Source: Candidatus Chloroploca sp. Khr17
GTDB lineage: Bacteria; Chloroflexota; Chloroflexia; Chloroflexales; Chloroflexaceae
NCBI RefSeq assembly: GCF_004138165.1
Contig: NZ_RYFF01000039.1
Coordinates: 1-52,173, forward strand
Reading direction: 5' to 3'
DNA: 52,173 nucleotides
Both the position numbers and the translations under genes were made by a program. Of the stretch, positions 7,776 through 19,762 are shown piece after piece (position 1 is the stretch's first letter; every line of letters starts with the position of its first letter). The notes below the pieces were generated by a model that saw only the letters and a program-made list of their open reading frames with translations, searched no databases and was not told the origin of the DNA.

Positions 7776-8061
7776 TAGAATCTGTCAACGAAGTTTTCCG
7801 ATCGGTTGCCGCAAAGAACGCAAAGAACGCAAAAGGCCGGAAGACCCGTTTGGGACGCAGAACCTGAGCAACGTAATCCTCAGCACGCCTTTGATGATAT
7901 GTTGCAACGAGTGAGACATGAGGAGCTTCGCACGAGCACGTCATGGTCTCCATGGTGCGTGCTACAATAGCCTGAACATGAAAGCGTTTGTTCATCCGGT
8001 TGGTACCTCCTTTCGACCGTCGTCGTGATGATGCACAGAAACTCGGGAAAGTTGTGGTGTT
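7776..8061. other. intergenic region with possible promoter and small antisense frame
   Basis: 7809-7835 carries a short direct repeat (GCAAAGAACGCAAAGAACGC). TACAAT at 7963-7968 may be a -10 box for the ATPase gene at 8062, though no good -35 box is seen. On the minus strand a strong ribosome site (AAAGGAGGT) precedes ATGAACAAACGC at 7995; the frame runs about 97 codons into the repeat and the end of the DUF1294 gene and resembles nothing I know, so it is probably the stub of a lost gene. Confidence 0.35.
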
Positions 8062-9312
8062 ATGATAAAAGAACTGAAACTAGAAAATTGGAAAAGTTTT
8101 GCCGAAGCAACCCTCTACATCGATCCGTTAACGATCTTAATCGGGAGCAATGCCAGCGGGAAATCCAATGCCCTTGATGCATTGCTCTTCCTGAACCGCG
8201 TCAGTCAAGGGGTGGCGATTTTTCCTGCTCTTGCCGGTGACAGTAACCTCCCCTCCTTACGGGGAGGCATGGAGTGGATCTGTCGCAAGCCGGAAAAGCA
8301 GTTCACGTTGTCAGTGCTCGTTGAGGGTGAGCGTGATCAGCAGGACTACCGCTATACCCTTACGGTTCAGGTGAATGGCACCAAAGCGGACGTCTCCGCC
8401 GAGCAGTTGACGTTGCTTACCTACCGTCCACGAAGCGAACAAGCGCACGCAAAGACCCTCTTCCACACGAAACAGGAAGATGCGAATACGCCGTCGCTTC
8501 CTACCTATTTTTCAACCGGTACCCAGGGGCCGGGCAAGCGGATCGAGTTGAGCCGGAGTCACACCATTCTGGCTCAGACAGAGACGCTTTCGGTTCGCAA
8601 AGAGGTGTTGGACGGCGCACGCGCTGTCTTGTCCAAGCTGCAAAAGATCTTCCTCTTCGATCCCATTCCCAGCCATATGCGCGCGTACACGACCCTCTCA
8701 GACACCTTGCTCGCTGATGGTTCCAATCTTGCGGGCGTCCTGGCTGGCTTGGAAGACACGCGTAAAGATGCGATCGAGCGTACGCTAACCCACTATCTGA
8801 AAGAACTACCGGAGCGCGATATCAAGCGGATCTGGACGGAACCGGTCGGCAAATTCGGCACCGATGCCATGCTCTATTGTGAGGAAGAGTGGGGGCAGCA
8901 GGCTACCCATGAAATTGACGCCAGGGGCATGTCTGACGGCACGCTGCGTTTTCTTGCGATTATCACCGCCTTGCTGACCCGTGAGCCTGGCAGCCTCCTG
9001 GTGATCGAGGAGGTGGATAACGGCTTGCACCCATCGCGTGCCCACCTCCTGGTCACCATGCTTCAGACGCTTGGCGCGGAGCGGAAGATCGATATCTTGG
9101 TAACCACCCATAACCCAGCCTTGTTGGATGCGGCGGGTGTTGCCATGGTGCCCTTTATTACCGTTGCGCACCGTGATAACAACTCCGGTTGGAGTACCTT
9201 CACCCAACTCGAAGAACTTGAGCCCTTGCCGAAACTGCTTGCCGGTGGGAGTTTGGGCACCTTGTCTAGTCAAGGTCGCCTGGAAACTGCCCTCAAGCGG
9301 GAGGGCACATGA
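8062..9312 (+). CDS. AAA family ATPase (AAA_21 / OLD-like, ABC-type fold)
   Basis: 416 aa. The N-terminus has the SMC/RecF-like opening LKLENWKSFAEATLYIDPLT followed by the Walker A GSNASGKSNALDALLFL (near residue 32). The C-terminal half shows a signature-like MSDGTLRFLAIITALL, Walker B LLVIEEVDNGLHPSRAHLLV and a switch/H-loop ILVTTHNPALLDA. These define the AAA_21/AAA_15 ATPases found with OLD nucleases, PARIS AriA, retrons and other abortive-infection modules, where they sense phage and license an effector. The partner here is the PIN-like nuclease that overlaps the stop by ATGA. There is no TOPRIM domain, so this is not a complete OLD nuclease. A defence role is inferred from domain content and pairing. 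Confidence 0.85.
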   Translation: MIKELKLENWKSFAEATLYIDPLTILIGSNASGKSNALDALLFLNRVSQGVAIFPALAGDSNLPSLRGGMEWICRKPEKQFTLSVLVEGERDQQDYRYTLTVQVNGTKADVSAEQLTLLTYRPRSEQAHAKTLFHTKQEDANTPSLPTYFSTGTQGPGKRIELSRSHTILAQTETLSVRKEVLDGARAVLSKLQKIFLFDPIPSHMRAYTTLSDTLLADGSNLAGVLAGLEDTRKDAIERTLTHYLKELPERDIKRIWTEPVGKFGTDAMLYCEEEWGQQATHEIDARGMSDGTLRFLAIITALLTREPGSLLVIEEVDNGLHPSRAHLLVTMLQTLGAERKIDILVTTHNPALLDAAGVAMVPFITVAHRDNNSGWSTFTQLEELEPLPKLLAGGSLGTLSSQGRLETALKREGT

Positions 9313-9824
9313 CGAGGCGCGTGTTGATCATTGATACCAGCATCCTGTGCGTCTGGCTGGATGTGCCGGGTATGGATAGCTGTGGGCCGGATCACGACAG
9401 GTGGGACAAGCAGCGCGTTGACGCCAAGCTTCAGGCAGAAATGGCTAAAAAGACGACGTTCGTGCTGCCCCTGGCGAGCATTATCGAAACGGGCAATCAT
9501 ATCGCACAAGCGCATCATAGCCGCAAAGAACGCGGGGAGGCGCTGGCGGATCTGATGCGAAAAAGCGCCGATCAAGCGTCGCCATGGGCGGCGTTCTCCG
9601 ATCAATCCGTGTTATGGTCGGCAGAAAAATTGAAACGGTTGGCCGATGCCTGGCCCGAACTTGCCAGCCGAAGCTTCTCGCTCGGTGACGCCACGATTAA
9701 GGATGTGGCCGATCACTACGCGCAAATGGGCTATGCGGTTGAAATTTTGACCGGCGATCAGGGATTGAAGGCCTACGAACCAGTTGCCCCGCTTGCCGTA
9801 CCGCGAAGAAGGCGGCGGGGGTGA
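9309..9824 (+). CDS. PIN-like ribonuclease, partner of the AAA ATPase
   Basis: 171 aa opening RRVLIIDTSILCVWLDVPG, with the first PIN Asp in IIDTS. LPLASIIETGNHIAQA near residue 60 supplies the conserved Glu, and LGDATIKDVADHYAQMG plus ILTGDQGLKAYEP supply the C-terminal acidic residues. It is longer than ordinary VapC toxins (about 130 aa), with an insertion after the first strand (CGPDHDRWDKQRVDAKLQAE). Its ATG overlaps the ATPase stop, so the two are translated together. The simplest reading is an RNase effector held in check and triggered by the ATPase. The C-terminus ends PRRRRRG. Its target is unknown. Confidence 0.75.
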   Translation: MTRRVLIIDTSILCVWLDVPGMDSCGPDHDRWDKQRVDAKLQAEMAKKTTFVLPLASIIETGNHIAQAHHSRKERGEALADLMRKSADQASPWAAFSDQSVLWSAEKLKRLADAWPELASRSFSLGDATIKDVADHYAQMGYAVEILTGDQGLKAYEPVAPLAVPRRRRRG

Positions 9825-9830
9825 TCGTCT

Positions 9831-9906
9831 GCTGGCACGTAGCCGGACATCTGCGCCCTGGTACCGGGGCTGGCACGTAGCCGGACATCTGCGCCCTGGT
9901 ACCGGG
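9831..9906. repeat. 38-base tandem duplication
   Basis: Two adjacent identical 38-base units (9831-9868 and 9869-9906), each beginning GCTGGCACGTAGCC and ending GGTACCGGG. They lie directly after the PIN-like gene. The sequence CCCTGGTACCGGGG within each is nearly palindromic. It is non-coding, and two perfect copies suggest a recent slip or recombination. Confidence 0.8.
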
Positions 9907-10568
9907 GCGTCACATCGTGATGCCCCGGCACCAAGACACAACGAGATGAAATATCTTTGCGCCCTTGCGCCTTTGCGTCGTACCTGCCGCGCGCTGCTCT
10001 TTTCCATTTTGACACCATGGGCGCTCGCGTTTTAGCCCTCGCGCTTGGGGGCGATCTTGCTGCTTCCCGGTGGGTCTTGGCTGGATCGGCTTTTGCGCGG
10101 CCTTTCTTGCTGGTTCTTCACATACTGTTAGCACATGGTAATGGATCGGTGCTCCCGGTGTGCTATGGTAGCGGGCAAGGAGCATCACGGCGACGCGAGG
10201 CGTATGGTCGCCGCCATGTGCTGGTTGGCCCGCGACCTCCGTGGGCAGGCTTGATCAGCGGTGGGTTTGCCCCTGCTCGGGTTGGCCGGGGTGGTGGGGG
10301 TGGTGGGGCGCTTCTGAGCAGCGACGCAGCGCGTGCATGCCAGCTCGCTCTGTCGCTACGGTACAACCGTGGTCCCATGTTCCCCTTTTATCTTTCCGCA
10401 TTCATCGTTCCGCTTTTTTGCTCCCATTTCTCCTTGATTCTGCGGGCAAAGGTAGATCGTGGTTACACCGTGGTTCCCCATGTGTGGTATCGTAGGGGCA
10501 GTGCGGCGATGGGGGGCACGACCGGGTGGCTCTCCGGTCGCAGCGTCCCGCAACGAAGTGAGCACGCG
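9907..10568. other. gene-free region upstream of the helicase, with remnants
   Basis: Although the helicase frame stays open upstream to 9957, this stretch does not look like its N-terminus: it holds a dispersed TTGCGCCCTTGCGCCTTTGC repeat (9957-9976), a segment at 10274-10312 resembling the 3' end of the DUF1294 gene (7727-7772), a TTTATCTTTCCGC block like the repeat at 4917, and two similar copies of AC.CCGTGGTYCC.ATGT near 10362 and 10464. No promoter can be picked with confidence. Confidence 0.45.
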
Positions 10569-13500
10569 ATGGTGCGCTTGGAAGCAGTCACGCCGGGGAC
10601 GGTGCTGCATGGCATTGTGCCGATGGGGGCGGTGACCGTGGTGGCGGTGCAGTGGTATGGGTCAACGGCGGTTGACCTCACCTATAAGGACGCCGAGGGG
10701 CGGCCTGGTACCCGCTTGCTCTACCGTGACGATGAGCCGACCTTGACCCTGGTCAACGCCGGCCGTGCCTGGAGCTTCGATGGCGATGGGCGACTCTTCC
10801 GCCTAGTCGCCGAGGCCCACCGCATCCGCCTGGCCCATCTCTTTGATCCGGTGCTGGCGGTGCATACCTCGCTGGTCGAGCCGCTGCCCCACCAGATTAC
10901 CGCCGTGTATGAGACCATGCTCACGCGCCAGCCATTACGTTTCTTGCTCGCCGATGACCCCGGCGCGGGCAAGACGATTATGGCCGGGCTGTTGATCAAG
11001 GAGCTCATCGCTCGCGGTGATCTCCAGCGCTGCCTCATTGTCTCCCCCGGCAGCCTGGCCGAGCAGTGGCAGGATGAGCTGTACCGGCGCTTCCACCTGC
11101 CCTTCGAGATCCTGACCAACGACAAGTTGGAGGCAGCCCGCACCGGCAACTGGTTCCTGGAGAACCACCTGGTGATTGCCCGCCTCGACAAACTGGCCCG
11201 CGACGAGGCGGTGCAGCAGAAGCTCCAGGCCCCCGACGCCCGCTGGGATCTCGTGGTGTGCGATGAGGCGCACAAGCTTGCGGCGACCTTCTTCGGCGGT
11301 GAGGTGAAGTATACCAAGCGCTATCGGCTGGGCCAGGTGCTTGGCACGCTCACCCGTCACTTCCTGCTCATGACGGCCACGCCACACAATGGCAAGGAAG
11401 AGGATTTCCAGCTCTTCCTGGCCCTGCTCGACGGCGACCGCTTCGAGGGGCGCTTCCGCGATGGGGTGCATCAGGTGGATGTCGCTGACCTCATGCGGCG
11501 CATGGTCAAGGAGCGCCTGCTCAAGTTCGATGGCACGCCGCTCTTCCCCGAACGCATCGCCTACACCGTCCCCTACACGCTCTCCGACGCCGAGGCGCAG
11601 CTCTACCGCGAGGTGACCAACTATGTCCGCGAGGAGTTCAACCGCGCCGAGGCGCTGCAGAACGACAAACGCGCCGGGACGGTCGGCTTCGCGCTGACGG
11701 TGCTCCAGCGCCGCCTGGCCTCCTCGCCCGAGGCGATCTCTCAGTCGCTCCACCGCCGCCGCGAACGCCTGGAGAAGCGTCTGCGTGAGTTGGAACTCTT
11801 GCAGCGTGGGGCGGTGGGTGGCGGTGTGGGGAGCGTCCCAACCGCGCCCGATCTCAGTGCCGACGATCTTGATGATCTCGAGGACGCGCCGGACACCGAG
11901 GTGGCCCAGGTTGAAGCGGAGATCCTCGACCAGGCGACGGCGGCCCGCACGATTGACGAACTGAAGATCGAGCTTGCCAACCTGGCGCGGCTGGAGGCGC
12001 TGGCCCTGGCGGTGCGGCAAAGTGGCGAAGATCGCAAGTGGCGCGAGTTGGCGAGTCTGCTGGGCGCGTTGTTCACGCCAGCGTCCATCGCGAACCACCT
12101 GGCCGAAGGCCGCGCCGCCTATCCTGCGCCGCCCGTGCCGCCACCCACCCCCTCGCCGCATCAGAAACTGGTGGTCTTTACGGAGCACCGCGATACGCTG
12201 AGCTATCTGCGGCAACGGATCACGACGTTGCTGGGGCGTGAGGCGGCGGTGGTCACGATCCACGGGGGGATGGGGCGTGAGGAGCGCCTGAAGGCGCAGG
12301 AGGCCTTTCGCCACGACCCGGAGGTGCAGGTGTTGCTCGCCACCGATGCGGCGGGCGAAGGTATCAACCTCCAACGGGCGCACCTGATGGTCAACTACGA
12401 TCTGCCCTGGAACCCCAACCGGCTGGAGCAGCGCTTTGGTCGTATCCACCGCATCGGCCAGACGGAGGTGTGCCACCTGTGGAACCTGGTGGCCGCAGAG
12501 ACCCGCGAAGGCGATGTCTATGCGACGCTGCTGGCGAAGCTCGAACAGGCCCGGACAGCCCTGGGCGGCCAGGTCTTCGATGTGCTCGGCAAGCTCCAGT
12601 TTGCGGGCCAGCCACTGCGCGAGTTGCTGCTCGATGCCATTCGCTACGGGGAGCGCCCCGACGTGCAGGCCCGGCTGACCCAGGCCATTGAACACGCGGT
12701 CGATCAGCGGCAACTCCAGGCTCTGCTCGACGAGCGGGCGCTGGTTCACGACGCGATGGATACGCGCCAGGTCGCGTGGGTACGGGCGGAGATGGAACGG
12801 GCGGAGGCACAACGGCTGCAACCGCACTACATCGCCTCGTTCTTTCTGGAAGCGTTTCGGTACCTCGGCGGGACGGTGCGCCAGCGCGAGCCGCACCGCT
12901 ACGAGGTAACCCACGTCCCAGCCCTGGTGCGCCAGCGCGACCGCATGATCGGGAGCGGTGAGCCGGTGCTGGCCCGCTACGAGCGGATCGCCTTTGCCAA
13001 AGGCCTGCTCACGCCGCCGGGCCAGCCGCCCGCCGCGTTTGTCTGCCCCGGCCACCCGCTGCTCGATGCCACGCTCGATCTGCTACTGGAGCGCCACCGC
13101 GATCTGCTGCGTCGCGGAACCGTGTTGGTTGATGAGGGCGATCACGGTCTGCAGCCGCGCGTGCTCTTCACCCTGGAGCATGCCATCCAGGATGCCAGCG
13201 TGCTCCCAAGCGGCGAGCATCGCACGATCTCCAAGCACCTGCTGTATGCGGAACTGGCGGCCGATGGGACGACCCGCAGCCTGCGCTATGCGCCGTACCT
13301 CGACTACCGACCGCTGGCGGATGGCGAGCCGGACATGGCAGCGGTGTTGGCGCACCCCGCGTGTGGCTGGCTCACCCGCGACCCGGCGACCGCCGCCGGG
13401 CCACCCCTTGAGCAGCACGTGCTGGGCCATGCCATCGCGGAGATTGTGCCGAGCCACCTGCAGGAGGTGCGGAGTCAGCGCCTGACGCTGATCGCCAAGA

Positions 13501-14174
13501 CGCGGGCTGCCGTGCAGGATCGGCTGACCAAAGAGATCAACTATTGGGATTATCGGGCCGAGGAACTGAAGCTGCAGGAGCAGGCGGGCAAGCCGAATGC
13601 GCGGCTGAATGCGCAGGAGGCGCGCCGCCGGGCGGATACCTTGCAAACGCGGTTACAGCAGCGTATGGCGCAGTTGGATCGGGAAGCGCAGATCGGGGCG
13701 CTGCCGCCCGTGATCCTGGGGGGCGTGGTGGTGGTACCGCTGGGGTTGATCGCGGCGATCACCGGTCGCCCCCTTCCGGCGGGACATCCGGTTGACACCC
13801 AGGCTGCTGCGGCGCGGGCGCGGGCGGCAGTGATGGCGGTCGAGCGCGCGTTGGGTTATGTGCCCGTTGATCGCGAGTTCGAGCACCTGGGCTACGATAT
13901 CGAAAGCCGCGACCCAGCCACGGGCCAGCTCCGTTTCATCGAGGTCAAGGGCCGCGTCGCGGGGGCGGCGACGATCACCGTAACGAAGAACGAGATCCTG
14001 TATTCGCTCAACCAGCCCGATCAGTACATCCTGGCCCTGGTCGCGTTTCAGCCAGACGGAACGCACCAAGTCTCGTACCTGCGCCGACCGTTCCAGCGCG
14101 AGCCGGACTTTGGCGTGACGAGCGTCAACTATACGTTTGCCGAGTTATTAGCGCGCGCGAGCGAACCATCGTGA
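10569..14174 (+). CDS. SNF2-family helicase with C-terminal DUF3883 (DISARM DrmD-like)
   Basis: About 1201 aa from the ATG at 10569, chosen because [15 protein letters not shown] begins the conserved N-terminal domain. Helicase motifs in order: LPHQITAVY (Q-like), [15 protein letters not shown] (Walker A, about residue 127), VVCDEAHKL (DEAH, about 231), [14 protein letters not shown] (about 268), [28 protein letters not shown] (about 595) and [10 protein letters not shown] (about 622). The end (about 1087-1180) is a DUF3883 domain with FIEVKGR, a PD-(D/E)XK-like nuclease fold whose activity is unproven. Proteins of this build occur in DISARM-like and methylase-helicase defence sets, translocating on DNA. 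It opens the block that continues with the RHH/PIN pair and the DUF1156 methylase, all on the same strand. Confidence 0.85.
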   Translation: MVRLEAVTPGTVLHGIVPMGAVTVVAVQWYGSTAVDLTYKDAEGRPGTRLLYRDDEPTLTLVNAGRAWSFDGDGRLFRLVAEAHRIRLAHLFDPVLAVHTSLVEPLPHQITAVYETMLTRQPLRFLLADDPGAGKTIMAGLLIKELIARGDLQRCLIVSPGSLAEQWQDELYRRFHLPFEILTNDKLEAARTGNWFLENHLVIARLDKLARDEAVQQKLQAPDARWDLVVCDEAHKLAATFFGGEVKYTKRYRLGQVLGTLTRHFLLMTATPHNGKEEDFQLFLALLDGDRFEGRFRDGVHQVDVADLMRRMVKERLLKFDGTPLFPERIAYTVPYTLSDAEAQLYREVTNYVREEFNRAEALQNDKRAGTVGFALTVLQRRLASSPEAISQSLHRRRERLEKRLRELELLQRGAVGGGVGSVPTAPDLSADDLDDLEDAPDTEVAQVEAEILDQATAARTIDELKIELANLARLEALALAVRQSGEDRKWRELASLLGALFTPASIANHLAEGRAAYPAPPVPPPTPSPHQKLVVFTEHRDTLSYLRQRITTLLGREAAVVTIHGGMGREERLKAQEAFRHDPEVQVLLATDAAGEGINLQRAHLMVNYDLPWNPNRLEQRFGRIHRIGQTEVCHLWNLVAAETREGDVYATLLAKLEQARTALGGQVFDVLGKLQFAGQPLRELLLDAIRYGERPDVQARLTQAIEHAVDQRQLQALLDERALVHDAMDTRQVAWVRAEMERAEAQRLQPHYIASFFLEAFRYLGGTVRQREPHRYEVTHVPALVRQRDRMIGSGEPVLARYERIAFAKGLLTPPGQPPAAFVCPGHPLLDATLDLLLERHRDLLRRGTVLVDEGDHGLQPRVLFTLEHAIQDASVLPSGEHRTISKHLLYAELAADGTTRSLRYAPYLDYRPLADGEPDMAAVLAHPACGWLTRDPATAAGPPLEQHVLGHAIAEIVPSHLQEVRSQRLTLIAKTRAAVQDRLTKEINYWDYRAEELKLQEQAGKPNARLNAQEARRRADTLQTRLQQRMAQLDREAQIGALPPVILGGVVVVPLGLIAAITGRPLPAGHPVDTQAAAARARAAVMAVERALGYVPVDREFEHLGYDIESRDPATGQLRFIEVKGRVAGAATITVTKNEILYSLNQPDQYILALVAFQPDGTHQVSYLRRPFQREPDFGVTSVNYTFAELLARASEPS

Positions 14175-14362
14175 GGGCATTCACCGCAGAGGCCGCGGAG
14201 GTACGCAGAGGTGTGAAAATGGTACAATCCTCAGCACCCCTCTGCGCCCTCTGCGGTAAAACAAGCCTACGCACCCCAGAGGCTGCGGAGGTACGCAGAG
14301 GGTTATAATGAACTGGTGAGCCGTATCGACTGCAAGAATAGCGTACCGGGAGGAATATAATC
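14175..14362. repeat. intergenic CGCAGAGG inverted/direct repeats and possible promoter
   Basis: CCGCAGAGGCCGCGGAGGTA then CGCAGAGG (about 14182-14210) is followed by its near reverse complement CCTCTGCGCCCTCTGCGG (about 14241-14258) and a further direct copy (about 14279-14301), giving a possible hairpin after the helicase stop. TTATAAT at 14304-14310 may be a -10 box for the toxin-antitoxin genes, but no clear -35 box is present. A ribosome site GGGAGGA lies before 14363. Confidence 0.45.
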
Positions 14363-14746
14363 ATGACCAGTTTGACCATTGAATTGCCCCCCGACCTCTA
14401 CGAGCGGTTGCGCACTGAGGCGCAGCGGCAAGGCAAAGCCGAAAACTTGCTGGCCCAGGAACTGCTGACCGGCCAGTTACGCGCCACGCCCTCGCGTGAG
14501 GTGCCACTCTATGTACACATGCTGCCGCAAATCCGTGCGCTCGTGGCAACAATGAATGTTGATGATCTCATTGTTCCGGGTAAGGGTTCTCCTGAGGAGG
14601 CGATTGCCCTGCTGCGCTCGTGGAGCGAGGCAGAGACTGAGGACGATGACGAGGATACGGAGTCCTGGGAAGATGTGATGCGCTCCATTGACGCCAATCG
14701 CACCTCGTACCGGAAGCTCTTTCCAGACTTGGAGCAACCGGAATGA
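14363..14746 (+). CDS. ribbon-helix-helix antitoxin-like protein
   Basis: 127 aa. The N-terminus MTSLTIELPPDLYERLRTEA and QRQGKAENLLAQELL is a typical ribbon-helix-helix start: a short beta strand followed by two helices, used by CopG/VapB-type repressors to bind their operator. The C-terminal part is very acidic (EAETEDDDEDTESWEDV), suited to occupying the toxin. A good ribosome site (GGGAGGA) precedes the ATG. The gene overlaps the following PIN gene by ATGA. The pair sits inside the helicase/methylase block on the same strand and might act as a guard or addiction module for it; that is inference. Confidence 0.75.
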   Translation: MTSLTIELPPDLYERLRTEAQRQGKAENLLAQELLTGQLRATPSREVPLYVHMLPQIRALVATMNVDDLIVPGKGSPEEAIALLRSWSEAETEDDDEDTESWEDVMRSIDANRTSYRKLFPDLEQPE

Positions 14747-15198
14747 GCCGCTTCATTTTGCTGGATTCTGGCCCCTTGGGCTTAGTGACCGGCTCCCCCA
14801 AGTCGGCAGAGACAAATGCCTGTCGCACGTGGCTCGAAAACATGCTTGCTGCGGGGATAAATATGCGCGTTCCTGATATTACGGACTATGAGGTGCGGCG
14901 CGAACTGTTACGCGCCCGGCGCATGACCGGGGTGCATCAGATCGACGCGCTCCGGGCACGCATCGGACACCTTGCGGTTACGACGGAAACGCTGTTTCTG
15001 GCGTCTGAGTTCTGGGCACAGCTGCGGCAGCAGGGCAAGCCGACTGCCGCGCATGATGCCCTTGATGGTGATGTTATTCTCGCTGCCCAGGCCGCACTGC
15101 TCATTGGGATTGGGCACTCGGTTGTGATTGCCACCACCAATGTGGGGCACCTCTCACGGATGGTTCCCGCCGACGAGTGGCAGAACATCACTGCATAG
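14743..15198 (+). CDS. PIN-domain nuclease, toxin partner
   Basis: 151 aa. [19 protein letters not shown] gives the first PIN Asp; [14 protein letters not shown] near residue 47 gives the conserved E/D pair; [15 protein letters not shown] near residue 107 and [14 protein letters not shown] give the last part of the fold. The family is often annotated as type II toxin-antitoxin PIN nuclease, or as a PIN protein of unknown target. The start overlaps the RHH gene stop, and the stop lies only 11 bases before the DUF1156 gene, so all three are probably on one transcript. Confidence 0.75.
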   Translation: MSRFILLDSGPLGLVTGSPKSAETNACRTWLENMLAAGINMRVPDITDYEVRRELLRARRMTGVHQIDALRARIGHLAVTTETLFLASEFWAQLRQQGKPTAAHDALDGDVILAAQAALLIGIGHSVVIATTNVGHLSRMVPADEWQNITA

Positions 15199-15209
15199 CA
15201 AGGATTCCC

Positions 15210-18302
<3,093 letters not shown>

Positions 18303-18414
18303 TGGTTACCACCGAGGACGCCGAGAGCCGAGAGCAGAAGATAGACAAAACATCTTTGCACACCTTCGCCCCCTTTGCGGTACGTTGGAGTTCCGCTAGC
18401 TAGGAGTTTAGCTT

Positions 18415-19761
18415 ATGAGTGGTCAATGCGCGTCGGGATCCACGCTTATCCTGCTGGTGGGTTCAAACCCACTGCCAAACTATCTCGCGGCCTGCACACT
18501 ACATCCAAGCGCCATCACGCTCGTTTATACCGACGAGACCGAGTCGGCAAAAGATCGGTTGAAGCGAGCATTGCGCCAGGCGCTGGGCGCAACGATCACC
18601 CTCGATGATCACTTCGTGGAGGATGCCACATGTGCAACAACGGTGTCGCGGGCGATCAGTCCCCTGGTCGGCCCGACAACCCACTTACACTACACCGGTG
18701 GCACGAAAGTAATGGCGGCTCATGCGCGCCTCGCCTTTCAGAAGGCTGATGGCACCGGTACACAAGCCTCCTATCTTGATGAGGGCGGCTCGAAGCACAC
18801 GCCACGCTTGCGTTTCGATGACGGGAATGCTGTCCCGCTCCCAGCAGATGTTCCGCTCACCCTAGAGACAGTGCTTGCGCTGCATGGTATTACCTGTACG
18901 CCACGGGGAGTAAAGCCGCCAGCACCCACCGCTGAGGATGCGCGTGAGATTTTATGTCACGTGTTAGCCGACCCACATATGGGGGCAAAGAGTATCGATG
19001 AACATACGATTCTCGGCAATGTGCTGTCGAATCTGCAAACTGCATCTGAGTGTTCGGATATACCTTGTATACCTGAGCACTTAGACAAGGCTTTAACGTA
19101 CCTGAGGAGTGTCTTTCCTGATCCAAAACTCGTAGCCAAACTGTATGCAGAGCGTAAGCGGCTTGAGCATTTTAAGGATAAACCGAATCGTGCAACGGCA
19201 CAACCATTCCGTACCGATGATTATGGCTTGACATTGAGCTTGCCGCAGTTCCCCACGGCAGAACAGCTTAGCCAACTTGGTACTACCAAGGAGAAAGAGT
19301 CTTGGTTTGAGCAGTGGTACAAGTTCATCGGTGGTGAATGGTTAGAAGAGTGGTTAGGCGCACAAATCCATGCGCTCAACCTTGAGCCAACACCTGAAAT
19401 CACCGTTGGCGTCAATGCAAAGCGCGGTGAGCGGAAAGCACAACTGGAAGTTGATGTGGTCGTGATGCGCGGGCACCGGGCCTACTTCATCTCATGCACG
19501 ACCGATGACACCAAACCTATTTGCAAATCAAAGCTCTTCGAGGTGGCGGTGCGTTCGCGGCAACTTGGCGGCGATCTGGCCCGCGCTGCGCTGGTTTGCT
19601 TCGCCAATAGCACGACGGTTGCAAAGCTGCAAGCTGATATTGATGACGTGTGGGGCGCGAGCAATACCACCAGAGTGTTTGGGTTGGACGACATCCGCAT
19701 GTGGGCTGATTGCACTACCCCGCCGCATCAGCATGCGTTGAAAACTTGGTTGGAGAGCTAA
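18415..19761 (+). CDS. Card1/Can2-like CARF nuclease (DUF1887 family)
   Basis: 448 aa with an AGGAG ribosome site. The N-terminal CARF domain shows LLVGSNPLPNYLAACTLHPS, LVYTDETESAKDRL and the ligand-loop motif HYTGGTKVMAAHARLAF (about residue 98). The C-terminal third resembles the PD-(D/E)XK nuclease of Card1/Can2: GGEWLEEWLGAQIHAL, then KAQLEVDVVVMRGHRAYFIS and CTTD. In this family CARF binds cyclic tetra-adenylate made by Cas10 and unleashes cutting of single-stranded DNA and/or RNA. The usual ExK/SxK ends in Lys; here it reads S-C-T, so catalysis may be altered. The gene ends one base before cas10, confirming its place as accessory effector of the III-D module. Confidence 0.82.
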   Translation: MSGQCASGSTLILLVGSNPLPNYLAACTLHPSAITLVYTDETESAKDRLKRALRQALGATITLDDHFVEDATCATTVSRAISPLVGPTTHLHYTGGTKVMAAHARLAFQKADGTGTQASYLDEGGSKHTPRLRFDDGNAVPLPADVPLTLETVLALHGITCTPRGVKPPAPTAEDAREILCHVLADPHMGAKSIDEHTILGNVLSNLQTASECSDIPCIPEHLDKALTYLRSVFPDPKLVAKLYAERKRLEHFKDKPNRATAQPFRTDDYGLTLSLPQFPTAEQLSQLGTTKEKESWFEQWYKFIGGEWLEEWLGAQIHALNLEPTPEITVGVNAKRGERKAQLEVDVVVMRGHRAYFISCTTDDTKPICKSKLFEVAVRSRQLGGDLARAALVCFANSTTVAKLQADIDDVWGASNTTRVFGLDDIRMWADCTTPPHQHALKTWLES

Positions 19762-19762
19762 C

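Noticed and set aside
9957-10568. Helicase reading frame extended 204 codons upstream
   Set aside because: The extension is made of dispersed repeats and remnants and does not resemble a protein; the domain begins at 10569.
10935-13055. 706-codon frame opposite to the helicase gene
   Set aside because: It is a GC-rich shadow frame; the plus strand carries continuous helicase motifs.
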